From Rhodospirillales bacterium (GTDB lineage: Bacteria > Pseudomonadota > Alphaproteobacteria > Rhodospirillales > SHVQ01): a stretch of 49,478 nucleotides of DNA. Shown here in pieces: positions 1 to 8,371 of the stretch (its first letter is position 1; each line of letters starts with the position of its first letter). The stretch spans positions 1-49,478 of the forward strand of contig SHVQ01000020.1 of the NCBI GenBank assembly GCA_009694195.1, given 5' to 3'. A program made the translations under genes and the position numbers. A model generated the notes under the pieces. The model saw nothing but the letters and a program-made list of their open reading frames with translations, did no database searches and had not been told where the DNA came from.

Positions 1-126
1 GCCGAACAGATCGATGCCCCTGCCCCAGCCCCAACCGTGGACATCGCATCGATCGTGCCGCGAAACTCGGTTGGGGAAAACTCTCCCTTTAGGCTGCCGT
101 TCGCAAGGAGCGGAACGCTGTTTTGA
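1..126 (+). CDS. C-terminal end of an unidentified protein (partial)
   Basis: Frame 1 is open from the first base of the window to a TGA at 124-126 and would encode the last 41 residues of a protein that starts upstream. The visible tail begins with an Ala/Pro-rich stretch (APAPAP) and ends in a mixed basic and hydrophobic segment. Nothing in it identifies a family. Only the absence of stops and the plausible composition support it, and a chance open frame in GC-rich DNA cannot be excluded. Confidence 0.3.
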   Translation, partial: AEQIDAPAPAPTVDIASIVPRNSVGENSPFRLPFARSGTLF

Positions 127-215
127 ATGCTGATCAGCGACCAGCCCCCCTTTGAGAACCTTCGGTTTCTACTCCTTCCTTGGACCACCTTCAATGCCTC
201 TCAACCCTGGCCGGT

Positions 216-243
216 TTGACAAGGCGCGATCGGGAATTACATT
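216..243 (+). promoter_or_regulatory. Candidate sigma-70 promoter for the erpA gene
   Basis: A perfect TTGACA at 216-221 is followed after 16 bases by TACATT at 238-243, which matches four of six positions of TATAAT. Transcription would start near 250, about 40 bases before the chosen ATG at 291. The rest of the 127-290 gap shows no other clear element. This is inferred from consensus only. Confidence 0.45.
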
Positions 244-290
244 AAAGGAGCGAATCCGCTAGAGTGCCGGAAGCGCATCGGAGATTTGAC

Positions 291-647
291 ATGCCGGACG
301 GCAATACTCCTGCAACCGAGCCTGCGGTCCTGGTTTCGGACAACGCGGCCCGCCGCATCGCCACCCTCGTCCAGGAGGACGGCAAGCCCGGAACCATGCT
401 GCGCGTCAGCGTGTCGGGCGGCGGCTGCTCCGGCTTCAAGTACGGATTCGCCCTCGACGCGACGACCAACGCCGACGACCGTATTTTCAAGAACGCCGAC
501 GCCGCCGTGGTCGTGGACGAGGTCTCCCTCGATCTGCTCAAGGGCTCGGTCGTCGATTTCGTCGAGGACCTGATGGGGGCTTACTTCGCGATCAAGAATC
601 CGAACGCGTCCTCGACCTGCGGCTGCGGCACTTCGTTTTCCGTCTGA
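291..647 (+). CDS. erpA: Iron-sulfur cluster insertion protein, ErpA/IscA (HesB) family
   Basis: The 118-residue product is an A-type iron-sulfur carrier, which passes clusters from the assembly scaffold to apo-enzymes in the cytoplasm. The three conserved cluster cysteines are visible: Cys46 in the GGGCSG motif and Cys110 and Cys112 in the C-terminal CGCG motif. Length is normal for the family. I chose ATG 291 because GGAGA lies six bases upstream; a GTG at 264 would add nine residues but sits very close to the predicted transcription start. It lies just upstream of xthA in the same orientation. ErpA versus IscA cannot be decided with certainty from the sequence alone. Confidence 0.9.
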   Translation: MPDGNTPATEPAVLVSDNAARRIATLVQEDGKPGTMLRVSVSGGGCSGFKYGFALDATTNADDRIFKNADAAVVVDEVSLDLLKGSVVDFVEDLMGAYFAIKNPNASSTCGCGTSFSV

Positions 648-671
648 GGCCCCCCGAATTTGAACTGCGGC

Positions 672-692
672 CGGCCCGCGCGACGCGGGCCG
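672..692 (+). terminator. GC-rich hairpin between erpA and xthA
   Basis: A nine-base perfect inverted repeat with a three-base loop lies 24 bases after the erpA stop. No T-run follows, so it may be an attenuating or RNA-stabilising hairpin rather than a full terminator. It falls 20 bases before the xthA start. Confidence 0.3.
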
Positions 693-712
693 TTGCGTCT
701 GGAAGCGCCACC

Positions 713-1522
713 ATGCGGATCGCCACCTGGAACGTGAACTCGGTCAAGGCGCGGCTTCCCCGGGTCCTCGAATGGCTGAAGGAAGCCCAGCCCGACGTGG
801 TCCTCTTGCAGGAATTGAAATGCATGGAGGACGCCTTCCCGCTGCTCGAAATCGGCGACCTCGGCTACAACGCGGCGGTTTCGGGCCAGAAGACCTACAA
901 CGGCGTCGCCATCCTCTCGAAGACGCCGATGGAGATCGATCTGCGGGCGCTGCCGGGCGATCCCGAGGACGAGCAGGCGCGCTACGTGGAGGCCGTGGTC
1001 AGCGGCAAGAAGAAAGGGAGCCGGCCGGTCCGCGTCGCATCCATCTACCTGCCGAACGGCAACCCGATCGAGGACGCGGGCGGCCCCAGCGCCAAGTTCG
1101 CCTATAAGCTTCGCTGGCTCGAGCGCCTGATCCCGCACGCGCGCGCGCTGCTCAAGACCGAGGATGCCTTCGTGCTCGGCGGCGACTACAACGTCTGCCC
1201 GACCGACGACGACGTTTACGATCCGGCGGCGTGGCGCAACGACGCGCTTTGCCGGCCGGAGTCGCGCACCCGGTTTCGCGAGCTCGTCTATCTCGGGCTC
1301 ACGGACGCGATCCACGCATTGCACCCGGAGCCGCACCACTACACGTATTGGGACTACCAGGCCGGCGCCTGGCCCAAGGATCAGGGCTTGCGCATCGACC
1401 ACCTTCTGCTCTCGCCGCAAGCGGCCGACCGCTTGACGGCAAGCGGCATCGACAAGGGCCCGCGCGGCAAGGAGAAGGCCTCGGACCACACGCCCGTCTG
1501 GTGCGAACTGGAGGACAAATGA
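713..1522 (+). CDS. xthA: Exodeoxyribonuclease III (AP endonuclease)
   Basis: This 269-aa cytoplasmic enzyme of the endonuclease/exonuclease/phosphatase fold cleaves DNA 5' to abasic sites and trims 3' blocks in base-excision repair. Family landmarks are in order: the N-terminal WNVNS (Asn7), the metal ligand Glu34 in LQELK, Tyr112 in IYLPNG, GGDYN with Asp158 and Asn160, RIDH (Asp229), and the catalytic SDH (Asp258, His259) near the end. Length matches ExoIII. GGAAG at 701-705 is well placed for ATG 713. The stop overlaps the next gene's start (ATGA), so the two are translationally coupled. Confidence 0.95.
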   Translation: MRIATWNVNSVKARLPRVLEWLKEAQPDVVLLQELKCMEDAFPLLEIGDLGYNAAVSGQKTYNGVAILSKTPMEIDLRALPGDPEDEQARYVEAVVSGKKKGSRPVRVASIYLPNGNPIEDAGGPSAKFAYKLRWLERLIPHARALLKTEDAFVLGGDYNVCPTDDDVYDPAAWRNDALCRPESRTRFRELVYLGLTDAIHALHPEPHHYTYWDYQAGAWPKDQGLRIDHLLLSPQAADRLTASGIDKGPRGKEKASDHTPVWCELEDK

Positions 1523-1929
1523 ACGCCGAACACATTCGCGAAGGCGGTTGTCTCTGCGGCGCGATTCGCTATCGGGTGCGCGGCCGCGAGTCCAACGTCT
1601 GCCATTGCCACTGCACCATGTGCCAGAAAGCGGCCGGCGCCGCCTTCGTCACCTGGATCGACGTCCCGACGCAGAGCTTGGAGATCGTCAAAGGCAAGCC
1701 CGCCGTCTACAAGTCGTCGGCCATCGCCGAGCGGATGTTCTGCGCCGATTGCGGCACCGCGCTCACCTTCCAGTTCGTCAGGGACCGCAGCCGCATCGAC
1801 GTCACTGCCTGCTCGCTCGACGATCCCTCCGGGCTCGCGCCGACCGATCACATCTGGACCTCGACCGCGCTCCGCTGGGCCCACACCGACGACGGCCTGC
1901 CCCGCTACGCCGAGAGCCGCCGGACGTAA
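1519..1929 (+). CDS. GFA-domain protein (glutathione-dependent formaldehyde-activating enzyme fold)
   Basis: The 136-aa protein has the zinc-binding cysteine layout of the GFA/CENP-V family: Cys11 and Cys13 in GGCLCG, then Cys28, Cys30, Cys32 and Cys35 in the CHCHCTMC cluster, and Cys75/Cys78 in FCADCG. Some relatives were named formaldehyde-activating enzymes, but most members have no proven reaction, so no substrate is assigned here. Its ATG overlaps the xthA stop by four bases, which fixes the start and makes it part of the erpA-xthA transcription unit or its tail. It is followed by an 87-base gap before ilvD. Confidence 0.85.
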   Translation: MNAEHIREGGCLCGAIRYRVRGRESNVCHCHCTMCQKAAGAAFVTWIDVPTQSLEIVKGKPAVYKSSAIAERMFCADCGTALTFQFVRDRSRIDVTACSLDDPSGLAPTDHIWTSTALRWAHTDDGLPRYAESRRT

Positions 1930-2016
1930 CGTCTTTCGTCGTTGCACGGCCCCCGCTTCGTCCCTAAGAATGGCGGCCAAATCGCCGCGTGTTCATTCCA
2001 GGAAGGGAGATCGGCC

Positions 2017-3741
2017 ATGGCCGACAAGGTCTTCGACAAACGCAAGCTTCCGAGCCGCCATGTGACGGAGGGGCCCGAGCGGGCGCCGCACCGCGCGTTC
2101 CTTTACGCCATGGGCGTGACGGAGGAAGAGGCGCACCAGCCGCTCGTCGGCGTCGCCACCTGCTGGAACGAAACCGCTCCCTGCAACATCACGCTGTCGC
2201 GCCAGGCCCAGGCCGCGAAGAGGGGCGTCAAGGTCGCCCGCGGAACGCCCCGCGAGTTCACCACGATCACGGTGACCGACGGCATCGCGATGGGCCACCA
2301 GGGGATGAAGTCGTCGCTCGCCAGCCGCGAAGTGATCGCGGATTCGGTCGAGCTCACCATGCGCGGCCACTCTTACGACGCGCTCATCGGCGTCGCCGGC
2401 TGCGACAAGTCGCTGCCCGGCATGATGATGGCGATGATCCGGCTCAACGTGCCGTCGGTGTTTCTCTACGGCGGCTCGATCCTGCCCGGCCGCTTCCGCA
2501 ACCGCGACGTGACCATCGTCGACGTGTACGAGGCCGTCGGCCTGCACAGCATGGGCAAGATGGACGACGCGGCGCTGCACGAGCTCGAATTCGCGGCCTG
2601 CCCGTCCGGCGGCTCGTGCGGCGGCCAGTTCACCGCCAACACGATGGCCTGCGTTTCCGAAGCCGTCGGCTTGGCGCTTCCCGGCTCGGCCGGCACGCCC
2701 GCGCCGTACGAATCCCGCGACGCCTACGCCGAGATGAGCGGGCAGGCGGTGATGAGCCTGCTCGCGAAGCGCATCCGTCCGCGCGACATCGTGACGCGGA
2801 AGGCGCTCGAAAACGCGGCCGTCATCGTCGCTGCGTCCGGCGGCTCGACCAACGCCGGGCTCCATCTGCCGGCGATGGCGCACGAAGCCGGCATCAAGTT
2901 CGACATGATGGATGTCTGCGAGATTTTCCGGAAGACGCCCTACATCGCCGATCTCAAGCCGAGCGGCCGTTACGTCGCCAAGGACATGTACGAGGTCGGC
3001 GGCGTGCCGGTGCTGATGAAGGCGCTGCTCGACGGCGGCTATCTGCACGGCGACTGCATGACCGTCACCGGCAAGACCATCGCCGAGAACCTCAAGCACG
3101 TGAAATTCCCGAAGGACCAGGACGTGATCCGGCCGACGTCGGCCCCGCTCTCCACCACGGGCGGCGTCGTCGGTCTCAAAGGGAACCTGGCGACGGAAGG
3201 CGCGATCGTGAAGATCGCCGGCATGAAGACGCTCGTTTTCCGCGGGCCCGCGCGCGTGTTCGAGAGCGAGGAAGAATGCTTCGCGGCCGTCGTCAAACGG
3301 AAATACAAGGAAGGCGATGTGCTCGTCATCCGCTACGAAGGCCCGAAGGGCGGCCCCGGCATGCGGGAGATGCTGTCCACCACCGCCACCCTCTATGGTC
3401 AAGGCGTGGGCGAGAAGGTCGCCCTCATCACCGACGGCCGGTTCTCCGGCGCGACACGCGGCTTTTGCATCGGCCACGTGGGGCCGGAGGCGGCCGTCGG
3501 CGGCACGATCGGCCTCCTCAAGGACGGCGACATCATCCGCATCGACGCCGTGAAAGGCACCATCGACGTCGAGCTCTCGGCGGCCGAGCTCAAGGCCCGG
3601 CGGAAGGCCTGGAAGCCCAGGCAAAACGATTACCAGTCGGGGGCGCTGTGGAAGTACGCGCAGGGCGTCGGTCCCGCCTGCGACGGTGCCGTCACCCACC
3701 AAGGCGGGAAGGCCGAAACCCACTGCTACGCCGACATCTGA
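2017..3741 (+). CDS. ilvD: Dihydroxy-acid dehydratase, IlvD/Edd family
   Basis: The 574-aa product belongs to the IlvD/Edd iron-sulfur dehydratases. The classic member removes water from 2,3-dihydroxy acids in valine, leucine and isoleucine synthesis; sugar-acid dehydratases (arabonate, xylonate) share the fold. Visible landmarks are CDKSLPG with Cys129, CPSGGSCGG with Cys201, an N-terminal Cys49/Cys56 pair that should supply the third cluster ligand, and the active-site DGRFSGATRG loop near the C terminus. A GAAGGGAGA ribosome site at 2002-2010 supports ATG 2017 over an upstream in-frame start at 1942. The aminotransferase-fold genes follow 11 bases downstream. A sugar-acid substrate is possible because this family is often mis-assigned. 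Confidence 0.85.
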   Translation: MADKVFDKRKLPSRHVTEGPERAPHRAFLYAMGVTEEEAHQPLVGVATCWNETAPCNITLSRQAQAAKRGVKVARGTPREFTTITVTDGIAMGHQGMKSSLASREVIADSVELTMRGHSYDALIGVAGCDKSLPGMMMAMIRLNVPSVFLYGGSILPGRFRNRDVTIVDVYEAVGLHSMGKMDDAALHELEFAACPSGGSCGGQFTANTMACVSEAVGLALPGSAGTPAPYESRDAYAEMSGQAVMSLLAKRIRPRDIVTRKALENAAVIVAASGGSTNAGLHLPAMAHEAGIKFDMMDVCEIFRKTPYIADLKPSGRYVAKDMYEVGGVPVLMKALLDGGYLHGDCMTVTGKTIAENLKHVKFPKDQDVIRPTSAPLSTTGGVVGLKGNLATEGAIVKIAGMKTLVFRGPARVFESEEECFAAVVKRKYKEGDVLVIRYEGPKGGPGMREMLSTTATLYGQGVGEKVALITDGRFSGATRGFCIGHVGPEAAVGGTIGLLKDGDIIRIDAVKGTIDVELSAAELKARRKAWKPRQNDYQSGALWKYAQGVGPACDGAVTHQGGKAETHCYADI

Positions 3742-3752
3742 AGAGCGGCTGA

Positions 3753-4973
3753 ATGGAGCTGGATACCGATTTCGCCCGGCGGCTGTTCCCGGCGCCCTGC
3801 TGGAAGACGGCCTTCTTCGAAAACGCGGGCGGGTCCTACGTCCCCCGGAGCGTCATCGACCGCACCGTCGCCTACATGACGGAATGCCAGGTGCAGCCCC
3901 ATTGGCCGTTCGCCTCCTCCCGCCTCGCCACCGAGCGCATCGCCGCCGGCCACACGCTGATGGCGGCGATGCTCAACGCGGAAGAGGACGAGATCACGAT
4001 CAGCCAGTCGACGCGCGGCAACTTCTATGTTCTCGCGAACGCGCTCAGGCCGCTGATGAGCCCGGGCGACGAGATCATCGTCACCAATCTCGACCACGAA
4101 TCCAACATCGGCTTCTGGCGCCGCCTCGCGGACGTGGGCGTGGTGGTCAAGGAATGGCGCGTCAACAAGGAGACGGCCGAGCTTGAGATCGCGGGGCTTG
4201 AACGGCTGCTGACCGACCGCACGCGCCTCGTCTGCGTCGTTCAGTGCTCCAACATCACGGGCGCCATCAACGACATCCCGCGCATCGCCAAGATCGTCCA
4301 CGACGCGGGCGCCTGGATTTGCGTCGACGGCGTCGCCTATGCCGCCCACCGCCTGATCGACGTGAAGGCGTGGGACGTGGATTTCTACGCCGTCAGCCTC
4401 TACAAGCTCTTCGGCCCCCACATCTCCGTCCTCTATTGCAAGCGCGAGCGGCTGGACGAAGCGGTCAACCAGAACACTCCCTTCCGCGGCGACCGGCGGC
4501 GGAAGCTCAATCCCGGCGATCCGAGCCACGAGCTCACGCCGGCCATCGTCGGCATCGGCGACTATTTCGACGCTCTTTACCGCCATCACTTCAAGCAGCC
4601 GGAGAACGATTTCAGGGCACGGCTCGCGGCCCTCTTCCGGCTCATCGCCCGGCACGAACAAGGGCTCGCAGCGCGCTTCGTCGACTACATCGGGAACGAG
4701 CCCGCCATTCATCTTGTGGGCCCGCTCACCGCGGACCCCGCGCGGCGCGCGCCGACGTTCTCCTTCACCGTCAAGGGCCGGCGCTCGGCCGAGATCCCGC
4801 CGATACTCGCGGCCGAAAACATCGCGATCGCGTCCGGCAATTTCGGCGTCTTCCGGCTGATCCCGGCGGTCGGGATCGATCGGGATGACGGCGTCGTCCG
4901 CGCCAGCATGGCGCACTACAACACGCTCGACGAGGTCGACAGGCTGATCGCAGGTTTCGGCCGCGTCGTCTGA
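3753..4973 (+). CDS. Class V aminotransferase-fold PLP enzyme, cysteine-desulfurase-like (copy 1)
   Basis: This 406-aa cytoplasmic PLP enzyme resembles the cysteine-desulfurase-like subfamily of class V aminotransferases. The predicted Schiff-base lysine is Lys218 in SLYKLFGPH, and Asp192 in CVDGVAY should contact the PLP ring nitrogen. The FENAGGSYVP start and the DHESN and CSNITG segments are typical. I see no cysteine-bearing loop that would prove desulfurase activity, so the reaction is unknown. It lies 11 bases after ilvD and 13 bases before a close paralogue, which suggests one operon and a tandem duplication. Confidence 0.8.
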   Translation: MELDTDFARRLFPAPCWKTAFFENAGGSYVPRSVIDRTVAYMTECQVQPHWPFASSRLATERIAAGHTLMAAMLNAEEDEITISQSTRGNFYVLANALRPLMSPGDEIIVTNLDHESNIGFWRRLADVGVVVKEWRVNKETAELEIAGLERLLTDRTRLVCVVQCSNITGAINDIPRIAKIVHDAGAWICVDGVAYAAHRLIDVKAWDVDFYAVSLYKLFGPHISVLYCKRERLDEAVNQNTPFRGDRRRKLNPGDPSHELTPAIVGIGDYFDALYRHHFKQPENDFRARLAALFRLIARHEQGLAARFVDYIGNEPAIHLVGPLTADPARRAPTFSFTVKGRRSAEIPPILAAENIAIASGNFGVFRLIPAVGIDRDDGVVRASMAHYNTLDEVDRLIAGFGRVV

Positions 4974-4986
4974 AGAAAGGCGATCG

Positions 4987-6213
4987 ATGGACCTCGATCT
5001 CGACTTCGTCCGCCGCCGGTTCCCGAAGCCCTGCTGGGACTGGGCGTTCTTCGAAAACGCGGGCGGCTCCTACGTTCCCCAAAGCGTCATCGACCGCACC
5101 GTCGCGTTCATGAGCGAGTGCCAGGTTCAGCCTCACGCGTCGTTCGCGCCCTCGGCGATGGCGACCGAGCGGATCGAAGCCGGCCACCGCGTGGCCGCCG
5201 AGATGATCCACGCGTCGCCGGACGAAGTCGTGATGGGGCGCTCGACGACCGGGAACGTTTATGTCCTGGCGCAAGCGCTCAGGCCGCTGTTCAAGGCCGG
5301 CGACGAGCTGATCGTCACCAACCTGGACCACGAGGCCAACGTCGGCGCGTGGCGGCGGCTCGCGGAATTCGGAGTGACGATCAAGGAGTGGAAGGTCGAT
5401 CCGGAGACCGCGACGCTGGAGGTCGAGGCGCTGCAAGCGCTGCTCACCGATCGCACGCGCCTGGTTTGCTTCGCGCACTGCTCCAACATCACCGGCGCTT
5501 TCAACGACGTCGCCCGCATCGCCGAGGTCGCGCACGAGGCCGGCGCCTGGGTGTGCGTCGACGGTGTCGCGTACGTCGCCCACCGGCCGGTGGACGTGAA
5601 GGCGCTCGACGTGGATTTCTATCTGTTCAGTCTCTACAAGCTCTACGGGCCCCATATCGCCGCGCTCTACGGGAAGCGCCAGCGGCTGCTGGAGGCGCGC
5701 GGCCAGAACCATTTTTTCATCGGCGAGGACGAGATCACGGACAAGCTCAACCCGGGCAGTTGCAGCTATGAGTCCACCGCCGCCGTTCAAGGGCTCGGCG
5801 ATTACTTCGACGCTCTCCACAAACACCACTTCAAGACCGCGAAGAACAGCTTCCGTGCGCGCGTTGAGGACACCTACGGGCCGATCGTCCGGCATGAAGA
5901 GGCGCTCGCCAGTCGGTTCGTCGATTTTCTCTGCTCGAAGCCGGGCGTCCGCCTGATCGGCCCGGCGACGGCCGATCCGGCAAGGCGCGCGCCGACGTTC
6001 GCGTTCACCGTCAAGGGCAGGAGATCGGCCGAGATCCCGCCCGCCGCCGAGGCCAAGAAAATCGCCATCCGCAACGGTAACTTCTGGGCGTGGCGCCTCC
6101 TGGACGCGCTCGGCATCGACCAGCGGGACGGCGTCGTGCGGGTCAGCATGGTCCACTACAACACGACCGAGGAAGTGGACCGGCTGATCCAGGCGCTCGA
6201 TCCGGTCCTGTGA
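4987..6213 (+). CDS. Class V aminotransferase-fold PLP enzyme, cysteine-desulfurase-like (copy 2)
   Basis: This 408-aa paralogue of the preceding gene aligns almost without gaps over its whole length, with about 60 percent identity by eye. The PLP lysine is Lys218 in SLYKLYGPH, and Asp192 is retained. Differences cluster where a substrate pocket is likely: the residues after QVQPH, the STRGN/STTGN loop, and the segment after the lysine. AAGGCGATCG just upstream supplies a reasonable ribosome site for ATG 4987. Keeping both copies suggests that they differ in substrate or work as a pair. The true reaction is not known. Confidence 0.8.
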   Translation: MDLDLDFVRRRFPKPCWDWAFFENAGGSYVPQSVIDRTVAFMSECQVQPHASFAPSAMATERIEAGHRVAAEMIHASPDEVVMGRSTTGNVYVLAQALRPLFKAGDELIVTNLDHEANVGAWRRLAEFGVTIKEWKVDPETATLEVEALQALLTDRTRLVCFAHCSNITGAFNDVARIAEVAHEAGAWVCVDGVAYVAHRPVDVKALDVDFYLFSLYKLYGPHIAALYGKRQRLLEARGQNHFFIGEDEITDKLNPGSCSYESTAAVQGLGDYFDALHKHHFKTAKNSFRARVEDTYGPIVRHEEALASRFVDFLCSKPGVRLIGPATADPARRAPTFAFTVKGRRSAEIPPAAEAKKIAIRNGNFWAWRLLDALGIDQRDGVVRVSMVHYNTTEEVDRLIQALDPVL

Positions 6214-6239
6214 CTCCGATTCAGCAGAGGGGAACAACG

Positions 6240-6725
6240 ATGAGAACATTATCGATCGCGGCGGGCCTGGCGCTTTGGCTGGCGCTCGCCCTATGGCCTG
6301 CGCCGTCGTCGGCGGCCGACCGCCACGCCGGCTACTACTATCCGCTGCCGTCGTCGAACGAAGTCTACAAGTCACGGGCCCGCACCCTCGACGGCATGGA
6401 CCGCAGGGCACGCATCGCCTTCGTCGTCAGCGTGGTCGAGCAGATGAACGAGAAGCCCTACCCGCCCGGGCTCTCCTTCTTCGCGAAAGGCGAGGACGCC
6501 GAGAAGCTCATCATGGTCAGCAACTTCGAGGGCCGGCTGAACACCGTTTTCCGCGCGCGCGCGTTGCTGGCCTCGCTCACGTCGGTGGCCCGCACGACGC
6601 CGATCTTCGTTCAGAACAAGGTCGAGGACATCCTGACCTTCCTCGATCTCCTGAAGATGCTCGGCTTCAATCTCGTCACGATCAGCGACGGCGAGCTGTT
6701 CGCTCACCAGATCAAGATTCAGTAA
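6240..6725 (+). CDS. Small exported protein of unknown function
   Basis: The 161-aa product starts with a clear Sec signal peptide (MRTLSIAAG, a hydrophobic core, then a likely cut after SSAA near residue 27). The mature part contains DRHAGYYYP, repeated FRARALLA/FLDLLKMLGF segments and a C-terminal HQIKIQ. It therefore probably sits in the periplasm. I recall similar rhizobial proteins labelled molybdopterin-guanine dinucleotide biosynthesis protein A, but the sequence has no nucleotidyltransferase motif and I would not use that name. GAGGGGAACAACG precedes ATG 6240. It follows the second PLP gene by 26 bases and may share its transcript. Confidence 0.7.
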   Translation: MRTLSIAAGLALWLALALWPAPSSAADRHAGYYYPLPSSNEVYKSRARTLDGMDRRARIAFVVSVVEQMNEKPYPPGLSFFAKGEDAEKLIMVSNFEGRLNTVFRARALLASLTSVARTTPIFVQNKVEDILTFLDLLKMLGFNLVTISDGELFAHQIKIQ

Positions 6726-6735
6726 TCGCCCCCCG

Positions 6736-6855
6736 CGTCATGCCCGGGCCGGCCGTTAGGCCGAGACCCGGGCGTCCACGTCTTAAAGATGGATCGCCCA
6801 GGGGTTTGGGGGAATCCCCCAAAAGAAACCCCCTTGGTCAAGCCCGGCGATGACG
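6736..6855. repeat. Type A dispersed intergenic repeat, interrupted by a palindromic element
   Basis: The arms (GTCATGCCCGG and CAAGCCCGGCGATGACG) and an internal CGTCTTAAAGATGGAT match the type A repeats at 9714-9797 and 15564-15648. The expected inner part of the right arm is replaced by a separate palindromic element at 6797-6838. The copy lies between two convergent genes and could also act as a transcriptional stop. The rest of the 6726-7027 gap holds a second copy and no gene. Confidence 0.75.
6797..6838. repeat. Palindromic element nested in a type A repeat
   Basis: The core GGGGGAATCCCCC is flanked by CCAGGGGTTT on one side and AAACCCCCTTGG on the other. The reverse complement matches the element at 44574-44617 almost throughout: ACCAAGGGGG, then GGGGGATTCCCCC, then AAACCCCTGGG. 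It sits inside a type A repeat, so it looks mobile or was copied in by recombination. Confidence 0.7.
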
Positions 6856-6892
6856 GTTAATACCAGCGCTCTTTGGTACTGACCCGTCCCCA

Positions 6893-6984
6893 TGGTCATG
6901 GCCGGGCTTGTCCCGGCCATCCATGCCCTTGAACTGATTGTCTTTTTTAAGACGTGGATGCCCGCGACAAGCGCGAGCATGACG
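6893..6984. repeat. Type A dispersed intergenic repeat
   Basis: The arms GGTCATGGCCGGGCTTGTCCCGG and its near inverse enclose a CATCCATG/CGTGGATG pair and a central T-run. It can fold into a long hairpin. It is bordered by two similar short direct motifs near 6858-6880 and 6988-7010 (CCAGCG/TAGCGG followed by CTTTGGTA/CTTGGTAT). Confidence 0.7.
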
Positions 6985-7027
6985 AGTCAATATTAGCGGC
7001 GCTTGGTATAAGGAATAGTCGTTGCGG

Positions 7028-8371
7028 CTACGCGACGGCCTTGAGCGAATCCTCGGCCGCCTCGATCGTGCGTTCGATGTCTCGGTCCGTATGGGCGAGG
7101 GAGAGATAGATCTTGCTGCCGGGCGTGAAGTAAACGCCGCGGGAGATCATCTCCAGGCCGAACTGACTGCCCTTCTTCGTGTCGGTCTTGAGCAGGTCGC
7201 GGTGATTGCGAAGCTCCTTCCGATCGGTGAAATGAACCTGGAGCACCGGCCCGTCGCCCGCGACCAGAACGGGAACGCCCACTTTGCGCGCGGCCTTGCG
7301 AATGCCGTCCGCGAGGCGCTCGCCGATGGCGAACAGACGCTCGTAGGTGCCCGGCTGCTCGAGGACCTCGAGGGTGACCAGGCCGGCGACGCAGGCGATC
7401 GGGTTCGCCGTCATCGTTCCGCTGAGGAAGCAGTAGGGACCGCCCTGCCCCTTCTTGCCGGGGTCGGCGAGCTTCATCAGCGCGGCGCGCCCGACGATCG
7501 CGGAGACCGGATAGCCGCCGCCGACGGCCTTGCCGTAGCAGGCGAGGTCGGGGACGACGCCATAGCGCTCCTGGGCGCCGCCCCAGGCGAGGCGGAAGCC
7601 CGTCACGATCTCGTCGAAGATGAAGACGATCCCGTGCTTCTCCGTCGCCGCGCGAACGGCCTCGAGAAACCCGGGCTCGGGTTTCAAAGACCGTTGCAAT
7701 GGCTCGATGATGACGGCGGCCAGTTCGTTGCGGTGCTCCTCGATGAGACGCACCGTGGTCTCCGGGTCGTTGAACGGCGCGATCACCGTGTCTTGCCGGA
7801 GGCTCTCGGGGACGCCGTCCGAGTCCGGGACCGATTCCGGGTGAAGCAGGTCCTCGACTGAGGATCTGGAAAACTGCGTCGAGTCGTGGCCGCCGTTGAA
7901 TCCGCCCTCGAATTTCAGCACCTTCTGCCGGCCCGTGGCCGCGCGGGCGATGCGGAGCGCGCCTTCGGTCGCGTCGCTCCCCGTGGTTTGGAACCGCATG
8001 GTTTCGCCGCAGGGTGCGGCCTCGACGATCTTGGCGGCGAGCTTCACGGCCGGCTCGTTGAGCGCGTAATAGGTCGAGCCGAGAGCCGCCTGCCTTTGGA
8101 CCGCCTCCACGACCTGGGGATGGGAGTTCCCGATCACGAGCGGGCCGCTCCCGAGCATGCAGTCGATGTATTCCTTGCCGCCCGCGTCGTAGAGCTTGCT
8201 GCCCTCGGCGCGCGTCATCACCATGCGGAGATTGGCCGGGAGGTAAAGCGAGCCGACGCACGCGCCGGGAATGTATTTCTCCGCCATTTTGAGAAGCGCG
8301 TCCTGGCTCATCGCGGTCGCGCTTGTTGCTGTCGTTTTCGCGGCCGGCGCGGCCTGAACGGACTTCGGCAT
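7028..8371 (-). CDS. Class III aminotransferase, glutamate-1-semialdehyde aminomutase-like
   Basis: This 447-aa PLP enzyme has the class III aminotransferase pattern: TTGSDATEGALR for phosphate binding near residue 130, FDEIVTGFR with the PLP-contacting Asp253, and Lys281 in YGKAVGGGYP as the Schiff-base lysine. Overall it is nearest to HemL-like proteins. The GSA-aminomutase hallmark SGTEA is replaced by TGSDA and the HGHYHG loop by GGFNGG, so heme synthesis is unlikely. A transaminase on another amine is the safer reading. The N terminus (about 20 residues, Ala/Thr-rich) is poorly conserved and Met21 is an alternative start. It is a single gene convergent with the operon on its left. Confidence 0.8.
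   Translation of the reverse strand: MPKSVQAAPAAKTTATSATAMSQDALLKMAEKYIPGACVGSLYLPANLRMVMTRAEGSKLYDAGGKEYIDCMLGSGPLVIGNSHPQVVEAVQRQAALGSTYYALNEPAVKLAAKIVEAAPCGETMRFQTTGSDATEGALRIARAATGRQKVLKFEGGFNGGHDSTQFSRSSVEDLLHPESVPDSDGVPESLRQDTVIAPFNDPETTVRLIEEHRNELAAVIIEPLQRSLKPEPGFLEAVRAATEKHGIVFIFDEIVTGFRLAWGGAQERYGVVPDLACYGKAVGGGYPVSAIVGRAALMKLADPGKKGQGGPYCFLSGTMTANPIACVAGLVTLEVLEQPGTYERLFAIGERLADGIRKAARKVGVPVLVAGDGPVLQVHFTDRKELRNHRDLLKTDTKKGSQFGLEMISRGVYFTPGSKIYLSLAHTDRDIERTIEAAEDSLKAVA

Noticed and set aside
1993..3723. A 576-codon frame antisense to ilvD
   Set aside because: It mirrors ilvD, is His/Arg/Asp-rich without any motif, and is an effect of high third-position GC.
4771..6411. A 546-codon frame antisense to the aminotransferase-fold genes
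   Set aside because: It covers two well-supported genes and shows only shadow composition.
7028..8371. Class III aminotransferase as the heme-pathway HemL
   Set aside because: The SGTEA and HGHYHG signatures are replaced, so a different transaminase is more likely.
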